Of a stretch of DNA of 64,000 nt, positions 34,581-44,327 are shown piece by piece (position 1 is the first letter of the stretch; every line of letters starts with the position of its first letter). Under the pieces are notes generated by a model that made no database searches, was not told the DNA's origin, and saw only the letters and a list, made by a program, of their open reading frames with translations. The position numbers were made by a program, and so were the translations under genes. Origin of the DNA: Bradyrhizobium sp. CCGUVB1N3 (GTDB lineage Bacteria; Pseudomonadota; Alphaproteobacteria; Rhizobiales; Xanthobacteraceae). The stretch covers positions 3,100,001 through 3,164,000 of the forward strand of contig NZ_JANADR010000001.1 in the NCBI RefSeq assembly GCF_024199925.1, read 5' to 3'.

Positions 34581-36605
34581 ATGTGCGGAATTTCCGGTAT
34601 TTGGGAGCGTAACGGTTGCAGCCTTCAAGATCTGAAAACGCGCGCGTCTGCAATGACGCAAACCCTGAGCCACCGCGGGCCGGATGACAGCGGAGTTTGG
34701 TTAAACGAACAAGCCAGCATTGCCTTCGGGCAACGTCGCCTGGCAATTATCGACCTGTCCCCAATGGGACATCAACCGATGGTCTCGACCAACGGGCGAT
34801 ATACAATCACGTTCAACGGCGAAATATATAATTTCCGAGAACTGAGGGCCGAATTGGAGCGCCGCGGAGTTCAGTTTCGCGGGCATTCAGATACAGAAGT
34901 TATTGTCGAAGGGTTCGCCCGATGGGGCGTCAAATCGACTATCGCTCGCTTGAACGGGATGTTCGCAATTGCCGCGTGGGACGCCCGAGAGCGTCAACTG
35001 TTCCTGGCTCGTGATCGAATGGGCGAAAAGCCGCTCTACTGGGCGATTTTCGATGGACTGGTTTTGTTCGGATCAGAATTGAAGGCGCTGCGCGCGCATC
35101 CAGGCTGGAAGCCAAGACTCAATCGTGGAGCGATCGCCGCCTTTCTTCGGCACGGCTATGTGCCAGGTCCGTTCACGATCTATGAAGGTGTCTACAAACT
35201 GCCGCCCGCCGGGTTCGCCAAAATTGCGAGCGGCGGCGGTCCCGAAGTGGGCGTGTACTGGGATCTGGCCGGTGTTGTTTCGCAAGGGCAGCGCAATACG
35301 CTTCGAGCCGACGAAGAGGGACTGGTCGATGAGCTCGAGGCGTTGCTGCATGATGCAGTATCGCGCCGCATGATAGCGGATGTCCCGCTTGGCGCCTTTC
35401 TGTCGGGCGGCTATGACTCATCTACCGTCGTCGCACTGATGCAGAAAGCCTCTCCGAGACCGGTCAGGACGTTTACCATCAGCTTTGAGAACCCGACATT
35501 CGACGAAGCGAAACACGCTGAGGCTGTCGCGCGACATCTTGGGACCGACCATACAACGTTTCCCGTTAGCGGCGCTGACGCTCTCAATGTAGTGCCGAAT
35601 CTGGCCGATATGTATGACGAGCCATTCGCCGACTCCTCCCAGATTCCGACCCATATTGTTTCCGCCTTGACGCGAAAACGCGTCACGGTGGCTCTGTCAG
35701 GAGATGGTGGAGACGAATTGTTTTCCGGATACGACCGGTATCAACGGATGGACAATGTTTGGCGACCGGCTGCGAAGATGCCGCTTGCGCTCCGCCGCCT
35801 CGCGTCTTCAAGCATTCGCGCTGTTCCGCCTAGCACTTTCGACAGCATAGCGCGCTATGTACCATACGTTCGGCGCGTGCCACGTGTCGGCCAAAAGGCT
35901 CATCGGTTAGCGCAAATCCTCTCAACGTCATCGATCGATTCCATGTACTATCAAATTATGTCACAGACCCAAGACGATCTTGTAAAAGGATCACAAGAGG
36001 TGCGGACGGCCTGCTGGGACCAAAACCTCGAGGTCCTCTTGCCAGATCCGATCGACCGTATGCGCTACCTCGACATGTGCGCGTATTTGCCCGATGACAT
36101 CCTGACCAAGGTTGATCGGGCCTCTATGGCTGTCGCTCTCGAGGTGCGTGTTCCGCTCCTCGACCATCGACTGGTTGAATGGGTCTGGAAGCTGCCGTCC
36201 GTTCAGAACGCGCGTGCCCGGCGCCCCAAACATTTGCTCCGGCGTGTTCTTGCCCGCCATGTGCCCGATCGTTTGGTCGAGCGCCCGAAAATGGGGTTCG
36301 GGGTTCCGCTCGCAGATTGGTTGCGCGGTCCATTACGGAATTGGGCCGAAGACCTGATGAGCGAAGCTTGCCTGATCGCCGGTGATATTTTTTACGTCGA
36401 GGCCATTCGCTCGCTCTGGGCCGAATTTCTGAGCGGAGATAGTCGGCGGTATTATCTCATTTGGAATATCTTGATGTTTCAGGCGTGGCACCGTCGGTGG
36501 GGCGAGGCGTCGGTGGCGGATACCGGAACAAGCGCTTGGCATCCCTTTCGAATTGAAGATATGGCGATGACACCCTCTATCGTTTTGGGAGCCGGCAGCG
36601 CGTGA
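34581..36605 (+). CDS. asnB: Glutamine-dependent asparagine synthetase-like amidotransferase
   Basis: A 674-residue AsnB-type enzyme. Cys2 (MCGISG) is the class II glutaminase nucleophile, with RGPDDSG and FNGEIYNFRELR completing the domain. The synthetase domain has the PP-loop AFLSGGYDSSTVVALM, where the usual SGGLDSS has Tyr for Leu. ALSGDGGDELFSGYDRY is also present. In surface-polysaccharide loci such enzymes often amidate uronic acids instead of aspartate. It follows the Wzz-like gene by 119 bp on the same strand, so a glycan role is likely but inferred. Confidence 0.85.
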   Translation: MCGISGIWERNGCSLQDLKTRASAMTQTLSHRGPDDSGVWLNEQASIAFGQRRLAIIDLSPMGHQPMVSTNGRYTITFNGEIYNFRELRAELERRGVQFRGHSDTEVIVEGFARWGVKSTIARLNGMFAIAAWDARERQLFLARDRMGEKPLYWAIFDGLVLFGSELKALRAHPGWKPRLNRGAIAAFLRHGYVPGPFTIYEGVYKLPPAGFAKIASGGGPEVGVYWDLAGVVSQGQRNTLRADEEGLVDELEALLHDAVSRRMIADVPLGAFLSGGYDSSTVVALMQKASPRPVRTFTISFENPTFDEAKHAEAVARHLGTDHTTFPVSGADALNVVPNLADMYDEPFADSSQIPTHIVSALTRKRVTVALSGDGGDELFSGYDRYQRMDNVWRPAAKMPLALRRLASSSIRAVPPSTFDSIARYVPYVRRVPRVGQKAHRLAQILSTSSIDSMYYQIMSQTQDDLVKGSQEVRTACWDQNLEVLLPDPIDRMRYLDMCAYLPDDILTKVDRASMAVALEVRVPLLDHRLVEWVWKLPSVQNARARRPKHLLRRVLARHVPDRLVERPKMGFGVPLADWLRGPLRNWAEDLMSEACLIAGDIFYVEAIRSLWAEFLSGDSRRYYLIWNILMFQAWHRRWGEASVADTGTSAWHPFRIEDMAMTPSIVLGAGSA

Positions 36606-36646
36606 CGACTGACCCATTGAGCTCGGGTGTCAGGTCCGAATTCTCT

Positions 36647-36675
36647 CGATGGATTTTTCCATTCCCTATCCATCG
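36647..36675. terminator. Hairpin between convergent genes
   Basis: CGATGGAT and ATCCATCG form a perfect 8-bp stem with a 13-base loop, 42 bp after the asnB stop codon and before the convergent HlyD gene. The T-rich part is in the loop, so efficiency as a terminator is uncertain. Confidence 0.35.
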
Positions 36676-36867
36676 AAGGATCATAGCTATCCGATTGGGC
36701 GGCTGGGAAGTCCAACCTTAAATATGGCTTCGCGCATGCGCGTGACGACGCCCGGCTGAGTTTTGCCGAGGAGGACATACCGGTGAGGACACTAAGACGG
36801 GAAATCGTCCAGCCGGTTCGACATCGGCAGGTTGCGGGCAACGCTCATCGATGACGCTCCGCTTCGT

Positions 36868-38298
36868 CTAGCGCTCCCGCAACGATTCCTGCTTGTACCT
36901 CGCCAGCGGCGAGAGAAGGTAGCTGATGATCGTACGCGCGCCGGTCTTGATCTCGACCGTCACTGCCATACCGGGGCCGAGCTTGACCAGTTTGTCCTCC
37001 ACCTGCATATGCGTGCGATCGAGTGAAATGCGCGCCGCATATTCCAGCTCCTGGCCCCTCGGCTCACTGCTGCCCTGCGCCGTGCCCGATGCCCGGTCAT
37101 TCGACCCGCCTTGTTGTTGCCTGTCGCGCGCTATGGCGTCCGTCGACACGCTGAGCACGTCCCCATGGAGGAGTCCGTAGCGCGTGAAGTTGAACGTATC
37201 GACCTTGATCTCCGCCTTCTGCCCCGGGTGAACGAACCCGATGTCGCGGTTGGAGAGCATGGCCTCGATCTCGAGCTGACTCTCGCTTGGAACCACGATG
37301 GCGAGCGCCTGCGCCGGCGTCACCACGCCGCCCACGGTATGAACGGCGAGCTGTTGCACGACGCCGTCGACCGGCGCGGTCAACTGCTGGAGCTTCGTGC
37401 GCCGCTCCGCCTTGACCACTTCCTGCGCAGCGCTCGCCGACTTCTGCTCGGCTTTCGCAAGTGCGTCATAGGTCGCGCGCCGGTACTCTGCGGCGGTCCT
37501 CTCTTTCGTCTCCTTCAGTAAGGCGATGGCTGCGTCGGCCTCGCGGAGCCGGCTCTGCTGAAGAACGAGATCCTGCTGAAGGCCGACCAGCTCCTGATAC
37601 TCGGAAAGATAAACGACCTTGGACGCGAGCGCCTTGTCGACGAGCCCCTTGCGGATGTCGACCCGCTCCTGGAGTACCGGGATGGTCGCCTGCAGCTTCG
37701 CCACGCTCGCCGACGTGGTCGCCCGCTCGGCGTCCTTCTGACCCTGCTGGCGCTCGATCTCGGCGAGCTTGGCGTTCTGCTCGGAGCGCTGGCTGATCAG
37801 AAACTGCCGATGCATCTCGATCTCCGCGGCACTGGCGCTCTGCGGTGGCCGGAAGGCGGCAAGCGGATCCTCGGCGAGCGCCGCGCGCAGCCGCGCGACG
37901 TCGAGCTCGGCCGCAAGGAGATCACTTCTCTGGCGCTCCTGATCGGCTTCCGTCATCGTTGGGTCGAGCTCGATCAGAACGTCGCCGGCCTTGACGCTCT
38001 GTCCGTCGCGGACGTGGATGGCGCGGACAACGCCCGTCTCGAACGGCTGGATCAGCTTGGTGCGGCCGCCTGGCACGATCTTGCCCGTCGCGGTCGCGAC
38101 GATATCGACGCTGCCGACCGATGCCCACAACAGCGCGATGCAAAAGACCGCGATGATGCTCACTCCGATCGCACGCCCGACCGGCGACGGCGGCGTTTCA
38201 GTGATCTCGAGTGCCGCCGGCAGGAACGCGATTTCGTGTTCGCGGCGGCGAGGTTCGCGCCTCGGAAACGGAACGATATTTCGGCTAGCGGATGTCAT
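36868..38298 (-). CDS. HlyD-family type I secretion adaptor
   Basis: A 476-residue membrane fusion protein. A single N-terminal TM (VSIIAVFCIALLWASVGSV) follows the basic, Pro-rich cytoplasmic end. The lipoyl half-motif TKLIQPFETGVVRAIHVRDGQ comes next, then a long coiled coil (about residues 130-310) and the C-terminal beta-barrel and lipoyl second half (TAPVDGVVQQLAVHTVGGVV). The final part GMAVTVEIKTGARTIISYLL is the HlyD signature. It links the ABC transporter to an outer-membrane TolC not encoded here. Its start overlaps the transporter stop by 14 bp. Confidence 0.92.
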   Translation of the reverse strand: MTSASRNIVPFPRREPRRREHEIAFLPAALEITETPPSPVGRAIGVSIIAVFCIALLWASVGSVDIVATATGKIVPGGRTKLIQPFETGVVRAIHVRDGQSVKAGDVLIELDPTMTEADQERQRSDLLAAELDVARLRAALAEDPLAAFRPPQSASAAEIEMHRQFLISQRSEQNAKLAEIERQQGQKDAERATTSASVAKLQATIPVLQERVDIRKGLVDKALASKVVYLSEYQELVGLQQDLVLQQSRLREADAAIALLKETKERTAAEYRRATYDALAKAEQKSASAAQEVVKAERRTKLQQLTAPVDGVVQQLAVHTVGGVVTPAQALAIVVPSESQLEIEAMLSNRDIGFVHPGQKAEIKVDTFNFTRYGLLHGDVLSVSTDAIARDRQQQGGSNDRASGTAQGSSEPRGQELEYAARISLDRTHMQVEDKLVKLGPGMAVTVEIKTGARTIISYLLSPLARYKQESLRER

Positions 38299-40996
38299 GG
38301 ATTCCGGCCTGCAGATAATGAAGGTTGGCGTAGCGCCCATTCGAGCGGATCAGCTCGTCATGGCTGCCGTCCTCGACGATGCGGCCATGCTCGAGTGTGA
38401 TGATCCGGTTCGCGTTGCGTACGGTCGAAAGCCGATGCGCGATGACGAAGACAGTCCGCCCCGCGGCAATCCGCTTCATGTTCTGCTGGATAGCCCGCTC
38501 GCTTTCATAGTCGAGCGCGCTGGTCGCCTCATCGAGGATGAGGATACGCGGATCGGTGATGAGCGCGCGCGCGATCGCAACACGTTGACGTTGGCCGCCT
38601 GAGAGACTGCTGCCGCGTTCACCGACGATGGTATCGTAACCCTCGGGCAGCTCCAGGATGAAGTCGTGCGCGCCAGCCAGCGACGCCGCCTCGATGACAC
38701 GCTCCATGGGCATGGCCGGGTCGGCGAGTGCGATGTTCTCTCGGATCGAGCGATTGAAGAGCACGTTCTCCTGCAAGACCACGCCGATCTGGCGCCGAAG
38801 CCAGGTCAGATCGACCATCGCAAGGTCGACGCCATCGACCAGCACACGGCCGCTCTCCGGCACATAGAGACGCTGGATCAGCTTGGTAATGGTGCTCTTG
38901 CCCGAGCCCGACGAGCCCACAATACCGACGACCTGGCCGGGATCGACGTTGAAGGACACGTTGTGCAGCACTTCGGGACCGTCGGCGCGGTAGCGGAAGG
39001 TCGCGTGCTCGAACGTAACCTTGCCGCGGATCGGTGGCAGGGCAGCCCGGGCCGGACTGAAGCTCGGCTCGGGAATGGTGTTGAGGATGTCGCCAAGACG
39101 ATCGATCGACAGACGGGCCTGATGGAAGTCCTGCCACATCTGCGCGAGCCGAAGCACCGGCATACTCACCCGCCCCGCCAGCATGTTGAACGCAACGAGC
39201 TCGCCGACGCTCAGGTCGCCGCCGATCACGAGCTTGGCGCCGAAGTAGAGCGTTGCGGCGGTGACCAGCTTGTTGATCATCTGGACCGCCTGACTTGCCG
39301 TATTGTTCAGGCTGAGCACGCGGAAGCTCGCGCTCACATAGCCGGCGAGCTGCTCCTCCCAGCGACGCTGCATCTGCGGCTCGACCGCCATCGCCTTCAG
39401 CGTCTCGACGCCGGTGACGCTCTCGACCAGGAAGGCCTGATTCTCCGAACCGCGATTGAATTTCTCGTCGAGGCGCCGGCGGAACAACGGCGCGGCGCCT
39501 GCAGAAATGCCGATATAGAGCGGGAACGATGCCATGACGATCAGCGTCAGCGGCGTCGAATAGTAGAACATCACCGCAAGGAAGACGACGGTGAACAGGA
39601 GATCGACAACAAGCGTGAGCGCCGAGCTCGTCAGGAACTGACGGATGTTCTCCAGCTCGCGGACGCGTGCGACTGAATCGCCGACGCGGCGCGCCTGGAA
39701 ATATGCGATCGGCAATGCCATCAGGTGACGAAACAGCCGCGCGCCAAGCTCGACGTCGATGCGGTTCGTCGTGTGCGCGAACAGATAGACGCGCAGCGTG
39801 CCGAGAACAGTCTCGAACACGGTCAGCGCGACGAGGCCCGCAACCAGGACGTCGAGCGTGCTGAGGCTTCGATGCACGAGCACCTTGTCGATGACAACTT
39901 GGAAGAACAGCGGAGAAATGAGAGCAAAGACCTGGAGGAAGAACGACGCGGCCAGCACTTCGCCGAGCAGGCGGCGATACTTGTGGACCGCACCAATGAA
40001 CCAGCTGATATCAAATCGCCGGGACAGATCCGTCAGAGCCGCACGCCGGGTCATTAGGATGATGTCACCGTCCCAGATGGCCTCGAGCTCCGCCTGGGTC
40101 ATGGATTCGGGTCGGGGAGACAATGGGCGCTGAACGAGAAGCTTGTCGTCGATGACCTTGCCCAGGATCAGGAAGCCGCCGTCGCGCAGCACGGCAATTG
40201 CCGGCAGCGGCGTGACTGCAAGCCTGCTCCAGCTCGATCTCTGGGCCCGGGCCTTGAGCCCGAACTCCTTGGCACAGCGCAGGATTTCGGTCGCACCGAC
40301 CCGCGCGGTGCCCAGGCGGTGCCGAATTTGCTCCGGGTCGGCCGCAATGCCATGGCAACGCAGCAATATCGCCACCGCAATGAGCCCTGACTCGTCGCCG
40401 CTCGCAGGCTCAAGACCCGCCTCGTGGACAGCCATATCGGGTTGATCGGGTGACTGCGTGCGCGTCACGATATCGCGGGCGCGCATGAAGACGTCCCGGG
40501 CGTGCGTCAACAGATTGCCGGCATGCATCACGGCGTAGCCGGCGCGCTGCGCCAGATCACGCCCCGGGATGCTCATGCCGGCAAGGGAATGAAGCAACCG
40601 GTGCACGAGATTTTGTGAGCCGGCCAGGATCAAACGGCCGTCCCACACTTCTTCGAACTCGGCGCGCGTCATTGTGTTCGGACGCGATGCGGTTGGATGC
40701 AGCACAAGTGCCGTCTCGTCATCGACCTTGCCGAGAAGCAGGAATCCGCCATCACGCAGCGACGCGATCCCGGGCAGCGTGGTGCTCGCAAGTCGCTTCC
40801 AACGCGTCGTGCGCGAACGGACTTTGACCCCGAATTCATGGGCACAGCGAAGCATCGCGCTGATGCCGATATCGTTGCTCCCGCAACGGTCGCGGAGCTG
40901 GTCAGGCTCGGCGTTCACGCCATGAAGGCGCAGGAACAGAGCAAGGGCTCGAAGCCCGAGGTCTGCGGCATGGGCATTTCCATTCTGGATCGCCAT
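38285..40996 (-). CDS. Type I secretion ABC transporter with two tandem C39-like domains
   Basis: A 903-residue exporter, about 190 longer than the usual 700-730. Residues 11-125 and 201-316 are two copies of the same C39-peptidase-like domain, 190 residues apart: CAHEFGVKVR / CAKEFGLKAR, LRDGGFLLLGK / LRDGGFLILGK, EVWDG / AIWDG. Both lack the catalytic Cys (DLGLRAL, ESGLIAV), so they should bind, not cut, the substrate. The membrane domain spans about 335-620. The ATPase has Walker A GSSGSGKST at 694, LSGGQ at 798 and ILILDEATSALD. It exports the protein encoded upstream. Confidence 0.93.
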   Translation of the reverse strand: MAIQNGNAHAADLGLRALALFLRLHGVNAEPDQLRDRCGSNDIGISAMLRCAHEFGVKVRSRTTRWKRLASTTLPGIASLRDGGFLLLGKVDDETALVLHPTASRPNTMTRAEFEEVWDGRLILAGSQNLVHRLLHSLAGMSIPGRDLAQRAGYAVMHAGNLLTHARDVFMRARDIVTRTQSPDQPDMAVHEAGLEPASGDESGLIAVAILLRCHGIAADPEQIRHRLGTARVGATEILRCAKEFGLKARAQRSSWSRLAVTPLPAIAVLRDGGFLILGKVIDDKLLVQRPLSPRPESMTQAELEAIWDGDIILMTRRAALTDLSRRFDISWFIGAVHKYRRLLGEVLAASFFLQVFALISPLFFQVVIDKVLVHRSLSTLDVLVAGLVALTVFETVLGTLRVYLFAHTTNRIDVELGARLFRHLMALPIAYFQARRVGDSVARVRELENIRQFLTSSALTLVVDLLFTVVFLAVMFYYSTPLTLIVMASFPLYIGISAGAAPLFRRRLDEKFNRGSENQAFLVESVTGVETLKAMAVEPQMQRRWEEQLAGYVSASFRVLSLNNTASQAVQMINKLVTAATLYFGAKLVIGGDLSVGELVAFNMLAGRVSMPVLRLAQMWQDFHQARLSIDRLGDILNTIPEPSFSPARAALPPIRGKVTFEHATFRYRADGPEVLHNVSFNVDPGQVVGIVGSSGSGKSTITKLIQRLYVPESGRVLVDGVDLAMVDLTWLRRQIGVVLQENVLFNRSIRENIALADPAMPMERVIEAASLAGAHDFILELPEGYDTIVGERGSSLSGGQRQRVAIARALITDPRILILDEATSALDYESERAIQQNMKRIAAGRTVFVIAHRLSTVRNANRIITLEHGRIVEDGSHDELIRSNGRYANLHYLQAGIHDIR

Positions 40997-41067
40997 TTTT
41001 AACTCAACCCTTCGCGGTTACCGACCGCGTATGTGTTCCTTCTCATGCATTCACAAATATTGACGGT

Positions 41068-41098
41068 GCCGCACCCAGGCGCTGAGCCTGGGTGCGGC
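41068..41098 (-). terminator. Strong hairpin between the secreted-protein gene and the transporter gene
   Basis: A perfect 13-bp stem, GCCGCACCCAGGC paired with GCCTGGGTGCGGC, with a 5-base loop, begins 7 bp after the stop codon of the secreted protein. No long T-run follows. It would cut read-through to the ABC-HlyD genes, giving more substrate than transporter, as in other type I secretion operons. Confidence 0.7.
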
Positions 41099-41104
41099 CA
41101 GGCA

Positions 41105-43249
41105 TCAATGTTGCGGTCTGGCCAGCAACGATTCCAGACCCGAACCGGTCGCTTGCGACACAGCGGCGACGATCTGTCCGGGATCCACCCGGCCTGTGTT
41201 ACCGGCCAGATACTGGTTCAGCAGCGCAAAGCTCTGGCTCGCCAGGGACGCCGTGCTCGTGCCGGCCGCAACCGGATGATCCGCCACGATGATCGGCTGC
41301 TGTGCGGTCGTTGCCAGGGTGCTGGTGGCCGGGTCCACATGCTGCTGGAGCAGCGCGAAGGCCCGGCTTGCCAAGCCCCCCGCGTTCGCGGCGATCGCAT
41401 GCTGAAGATCGGTGAAGTCGAACCTCTGCGGCGATGTCGTGGTCGTGGCGGGCGTGGTCGTCGCGGCCGTGGTCGTGATGGGCGTGGTAACCGTCGGCAC
41501 ATGATCCGTCACGGTGCTCGTCTGCGACGACGTTGTGCTCGTGTGCGACGACGTCGAGGTCGTTCGGGGATCCGTCACGGTGATGGTCTGCGGCGAGGCC
41601 GTCGAAACCGCACCGGTGGTCGGATCCTTCGCGCTCGCAGTCAGCGTGAGCGTTGCGACAGGATGGCCGCCGCCGCGATAGTACGAGTGCAGTTCCAGTC
41701 CGCTGTCGACCTGCGCAGCCGTCAAGGTGATGTTGCTTCCTCGGAACGTCTGACCATCGAGCTTATCGGTGATCGTCTCGTACCTCGGCAACCCCGTGAT
41801 GTTCACTGTCACGTTGTCGTTGGTGTCGGTCGTCGCCACCTTGGTCCCCAGGTCGACGTGACCGCCTCTCCCGCCCACCCAGAGCGAGTTATCCGCGATC
41901 GTCAGGACCGGCTTGGTCACTGACGGGGTCGTCGGCGTCGTCGGAGTCGTTGGCGAGGTCGGCGTCGTTGATGTCGGCGGGTCGATTTGGAGACCCGTGA
42001 ACGTCCTCGCCGCGCCCGAGAGATTGGCGGCAGTGCCGGACGAATCCTTGATGCTCGCACCGTTCGGGAGGTTGACCCCGGTGATGGCGAGCGAGGACAC
42101 ATTGGTGTCGGTCGACGCGACAGTCGTCTTGAAGACGAGCGAACCCGTCCCGGAGCCGCTCACATAGGTGGCCTTTGCGCCGTCATTGAGTGACAGCGTC
42201 GGCGTGCCGCTGACCGTCACGGCTTTGCTGAACGCGAGCGTCAATGTGATGGTATCGCCGACATTCTCAATTCCCGTCCCCGGTGAAGCGGAGGCCTGGG
42301 TCACCGTCGGTGCGACGTCTGTCGGGGTAGTTGGCGTCGTTGTCGTGCCGGACGAGGAGGTGCTGCCCGACGGTGTCGGCGTGCCCCCGCTCACCGCCTT
42401 GAGCATGGGAAGGAGCTTATTCATGTCCGTATTGAGGGCGCTCAACGTCGTCGCATCATAGGCGTTCTGCTGGACGCGAAGGGCGGTCTGGGAGCCTCCC
42501 CGCTCGGTGATGTAGGCGCCGTATTGTTCGAGGGCGCGGAACACCTCCTGGCCGAGCGGCGAAAGGCCGTTCGGCATCGGCGTTCCGGGCGCAATGGCCA
42601 GAAGCTGGCCTTCCTTCAAGGGAGCACCGGCAGTGTAGCCGTCGGTGCCAATGGCGGGGGAGACATAGCCTGACGACAACAGCGAGTTGTCGACGGCGAG
42701 CTGCAGCGCATGATCGATCGTGCCCGTGTCCGTCTGCGCCTTGACCAGGAGCCCGCCGAGCTCGCTCGAGCCGTCGGCAGAGACGCCTGCGCCCAGCATG
42801 GATGACCAATTATTTGCCGCAGTGGGTGTCCGGAGGGTGCCCCAGCCGGTGCCCGTGGCCACGTTCGCCTCGCCATACGCCTGGGCGCTAGCGGTCGTGT
42901 TGCTCGTGCGGCTGAATCGCCAGAAATTGTAGGCGGTGTCGCCGTCGATGACGATGATCGGGTTGTCGGGATTCGGGTCTGACCCATATCCCGCGCCGCC
43001 CCCGCCGGTCGCCCCGACCGGGATATGGACGCTGACGGTTCCGGCGGGCCATCCATAGGTCTCGGGAACAGAAACCTGCACGACCGGGTCCGACGACGAG
43101 GCGACGTAGACTGGAAACAGGTCCGACGCGGCGTAGTTATATCCGGTCGAGGTGGGCCAGTTGATCGACGTATATGTTGCTCCGGTGTTGACCTGCTGGT
43201 TCCAAAGCGAGGTCGACGAAAACGGAGCTGATGACAAGTTGAATGACAT
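41105..43249 (-). CDS. Large Thr/Ser-rich secreted protein, probable type I secretion substrate
   Basis: A 714-residue protein without a signal peptide. Residues 1-285 form a domain of a secreted type marked by SLWNQQV, IIVIDGDTAYNFW, TIDHALQLAV and FRALEQYGAYITERGG. Two beta-sandwich-like modules follow (about 318-425 and 445-560), joined by TTPTTPT linkers. The C-terminus has two related helices, LASRAFALLQQHV and LASQSFALLNQYL, and ends ATGSGLESLLARPQH. There are no RTX nonapeptides, so folding would be calcium-independent. Being upstream of the ABC/HlyD genes makes it their likely cargo. An enzyme role for the N-domain is possible but unproven. Confidence 0.75.
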   Translation of the reverse strand: MSFNLSSAPFSSTSLWNQQVNTGATYTSINWPTSTGYNYAASDLFPVYVASSSDPVVQVSVPETYGWPAGTVSVHIPVGATGGGGAGYGSDPNPDNPIIVIDGDTAYNFWRFSRTSNTTASAQAYGEANVATGTGWGTLRTPTAANNWSSMLGAGVSADGSSELGGLLVKAQTDTGTIDHALQLAVDNSLLSSGYVSPAIGTDGYTAGAPLKEGQLLAIAPGTPMPNGLSPLGQEVFRALEQYGAYITERGGSQTALRVQQNAYDATTLSALNTDMNKLLPMLKAVSGGTPTPSGSTSSSGTTTTPTTPTDVAPTVTQASASPGTGIENVGDTITLTLAFSKAVTVSGTPTLSLNDGAKATYVSGSGTGSLVFKTTVASTDTNVSSLAITGVNLPNGASIKDSSGTAANLSGAARTFTGLQIDPPTSTTPTSPTTPTTPTTPSVTKPVLTIADNSLWVGGRGGHVDLGTKVATTDTNDNVTVNITGLPRYETITDKLDGQTFRGSNITLTAAQVDSGLELHSYYRGGGHPVATLTLTASAKDPTTGAVSTASPQTITVTDPRTTSTSSHTSTTSSQTSTVTDHVPTVTTPITTTAATTTPATTTTSPQRFDFTDLQHAIAANAGGLASRAFALLQQHVDPATSTLATTAQQPIIVADHPVAAGTSTASLASQSFALLNQYLAGNTGRVDPGQIVAAVSQATGSGLESLLARPQH

Positions 43250-43323
43250 GCGTACCCTTTCGTTCTGTTTACACAGTCTTTGACACAAGGGATTCCACTG
43301 CCGCGCATCACGAAGGCGCGCGA

Positions 43324-43443
43324 CATACCACGTGCTCGCAACCTCAGGCCGCGAGCAGATTCCAACGCATCGCAGTCTCGGACCGCGAGCGGATTCCAAC
43401 GCATCGCAGTCTCGGACGACGAGCGGATTCCAAAGCAGTGGGA
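43324..43443 (+). repeat. 34-bp tandem repeats upstream of the secreted-protein gene
   Basis: The unit GATTCCAACGCATCGCAGTC plus TCGGACCGCGAGCG starts at 43358, 43392 and 43426 (partial). A more diverged copy precedes it at 43324. The period is exactly 34 bp. It lies 75-195 bp upstream of the start codon, so it may carry operators. The copies are contiguous, without spacers, so this is not a CRISPR. Confidence 0.75.
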
Positions 43444-43619
43444 TTTTAGAAGGTGCCCCCCCAACTGCTGGGTCGGTTGGTTAATGAGCAAAAATGGCGA
43501 AAAAACTTTCAAAGTGTGATTTATACTCAAGTATGTAGCGCCCGGCACTACGCGCCGATTTTGCGCCACGTATTGAATTAGTTGGTTTTCTGTCAGCTTG
43601 TGCCGCTGTCCGGAGAGGT

Positions 43620-43806
43620 ACAGCTGGGTCCGATGCTACGGCGGGCACGTCGCGTAGGCGAACACATCAGTCTTGGGCGCTTGCGCCTGCTGCATCTTCC
43701 TTGGGCGAACGGTGGCGATGGAAGCAGAGACGACGCACCGTCAGCTTTTGCCCGCACGCGCCAGAGCGTTGCGCATGAACTGCACGTGGCAACGCTGCGC
43801 CGATAA
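43620..43806 (-). pseudogene. IS256-family transposase relic, middle part
   Basis: The minus-strand translation QRCHVQFMRNALARAGKS matches the conserved centre of IS256 transposases. It then hits a stop, continues as VVSASIAT, and picks up again at KTDVFAYA-CP in the same order as the family (TDVLAYM-FP). Both ends are missing. Confidence 0.65.
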
Positions 43807-44327
43807 ACATGCGATGTGGCGTTGCTTCTCGATCTGTTTGGAGCAAGTGGCGTTGCGAGTCCTCTGAGCGGCATGGCGGAGTCATCTTGCCGCCGAACAG
43901 ATTGCGCTCCGGGGTGCCCCTAGGGCTTATTGAAGGCTGAACTCGAGTACGACCTGGACGTTGAACGCGTTGCCAGTGACCTGCGCCCAGCATTCGGAAG
44001 AGAGGCGAACCGGACGGCCTACAATGGCGCGCGGCGCACAGCGGCAGACCCGTCCATCGGCATCGGCTTCACCAGTGCTCCGCCGTCATTTGCACCTGAC
44101 CCCTATCAGTTCGTCATGGCTCAACAGTCGAGCGCTTGGCACTCCTCACCGAGCAGGCGCGGCGTCTATGCAGCGTAGCCGCCCTGAGCCCGACCGATTT
44201 ACGATCGCATTCAAACAACGCGGACAGAATTGAAAGAGGTAGACCAAAAGAGGTACCGCCCCAGACACATCAATCTCGGCGACCTCGCGATCGAGCAGTT
44301 CTCCCGCTCCACCACGTGTTTCCGCTC
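43807..44327. other. Intergenic, no gene seen
   Basis: About 520 bp between the IS256 relic and the 3' end of the glycosyltransferase. Frames on both strands are short and without motifs. Confidence 0.4.

Noticed and set aside
38666..39676. 336-residue plus-strand frame
   Set aside because: It is antisense to the ABC transporter ATPase domain.
41105..43249. RTX toxin with calcium-binding nonapeptides
   Set aside because: No GGxGxDxUx repeats are present; only Thr/Pro linkers and beta modules were found.
43324..43443. Possible CRISPR array
   Set aside because: The repeat units follow each other directly without unique spacers, and no cas gene is present.
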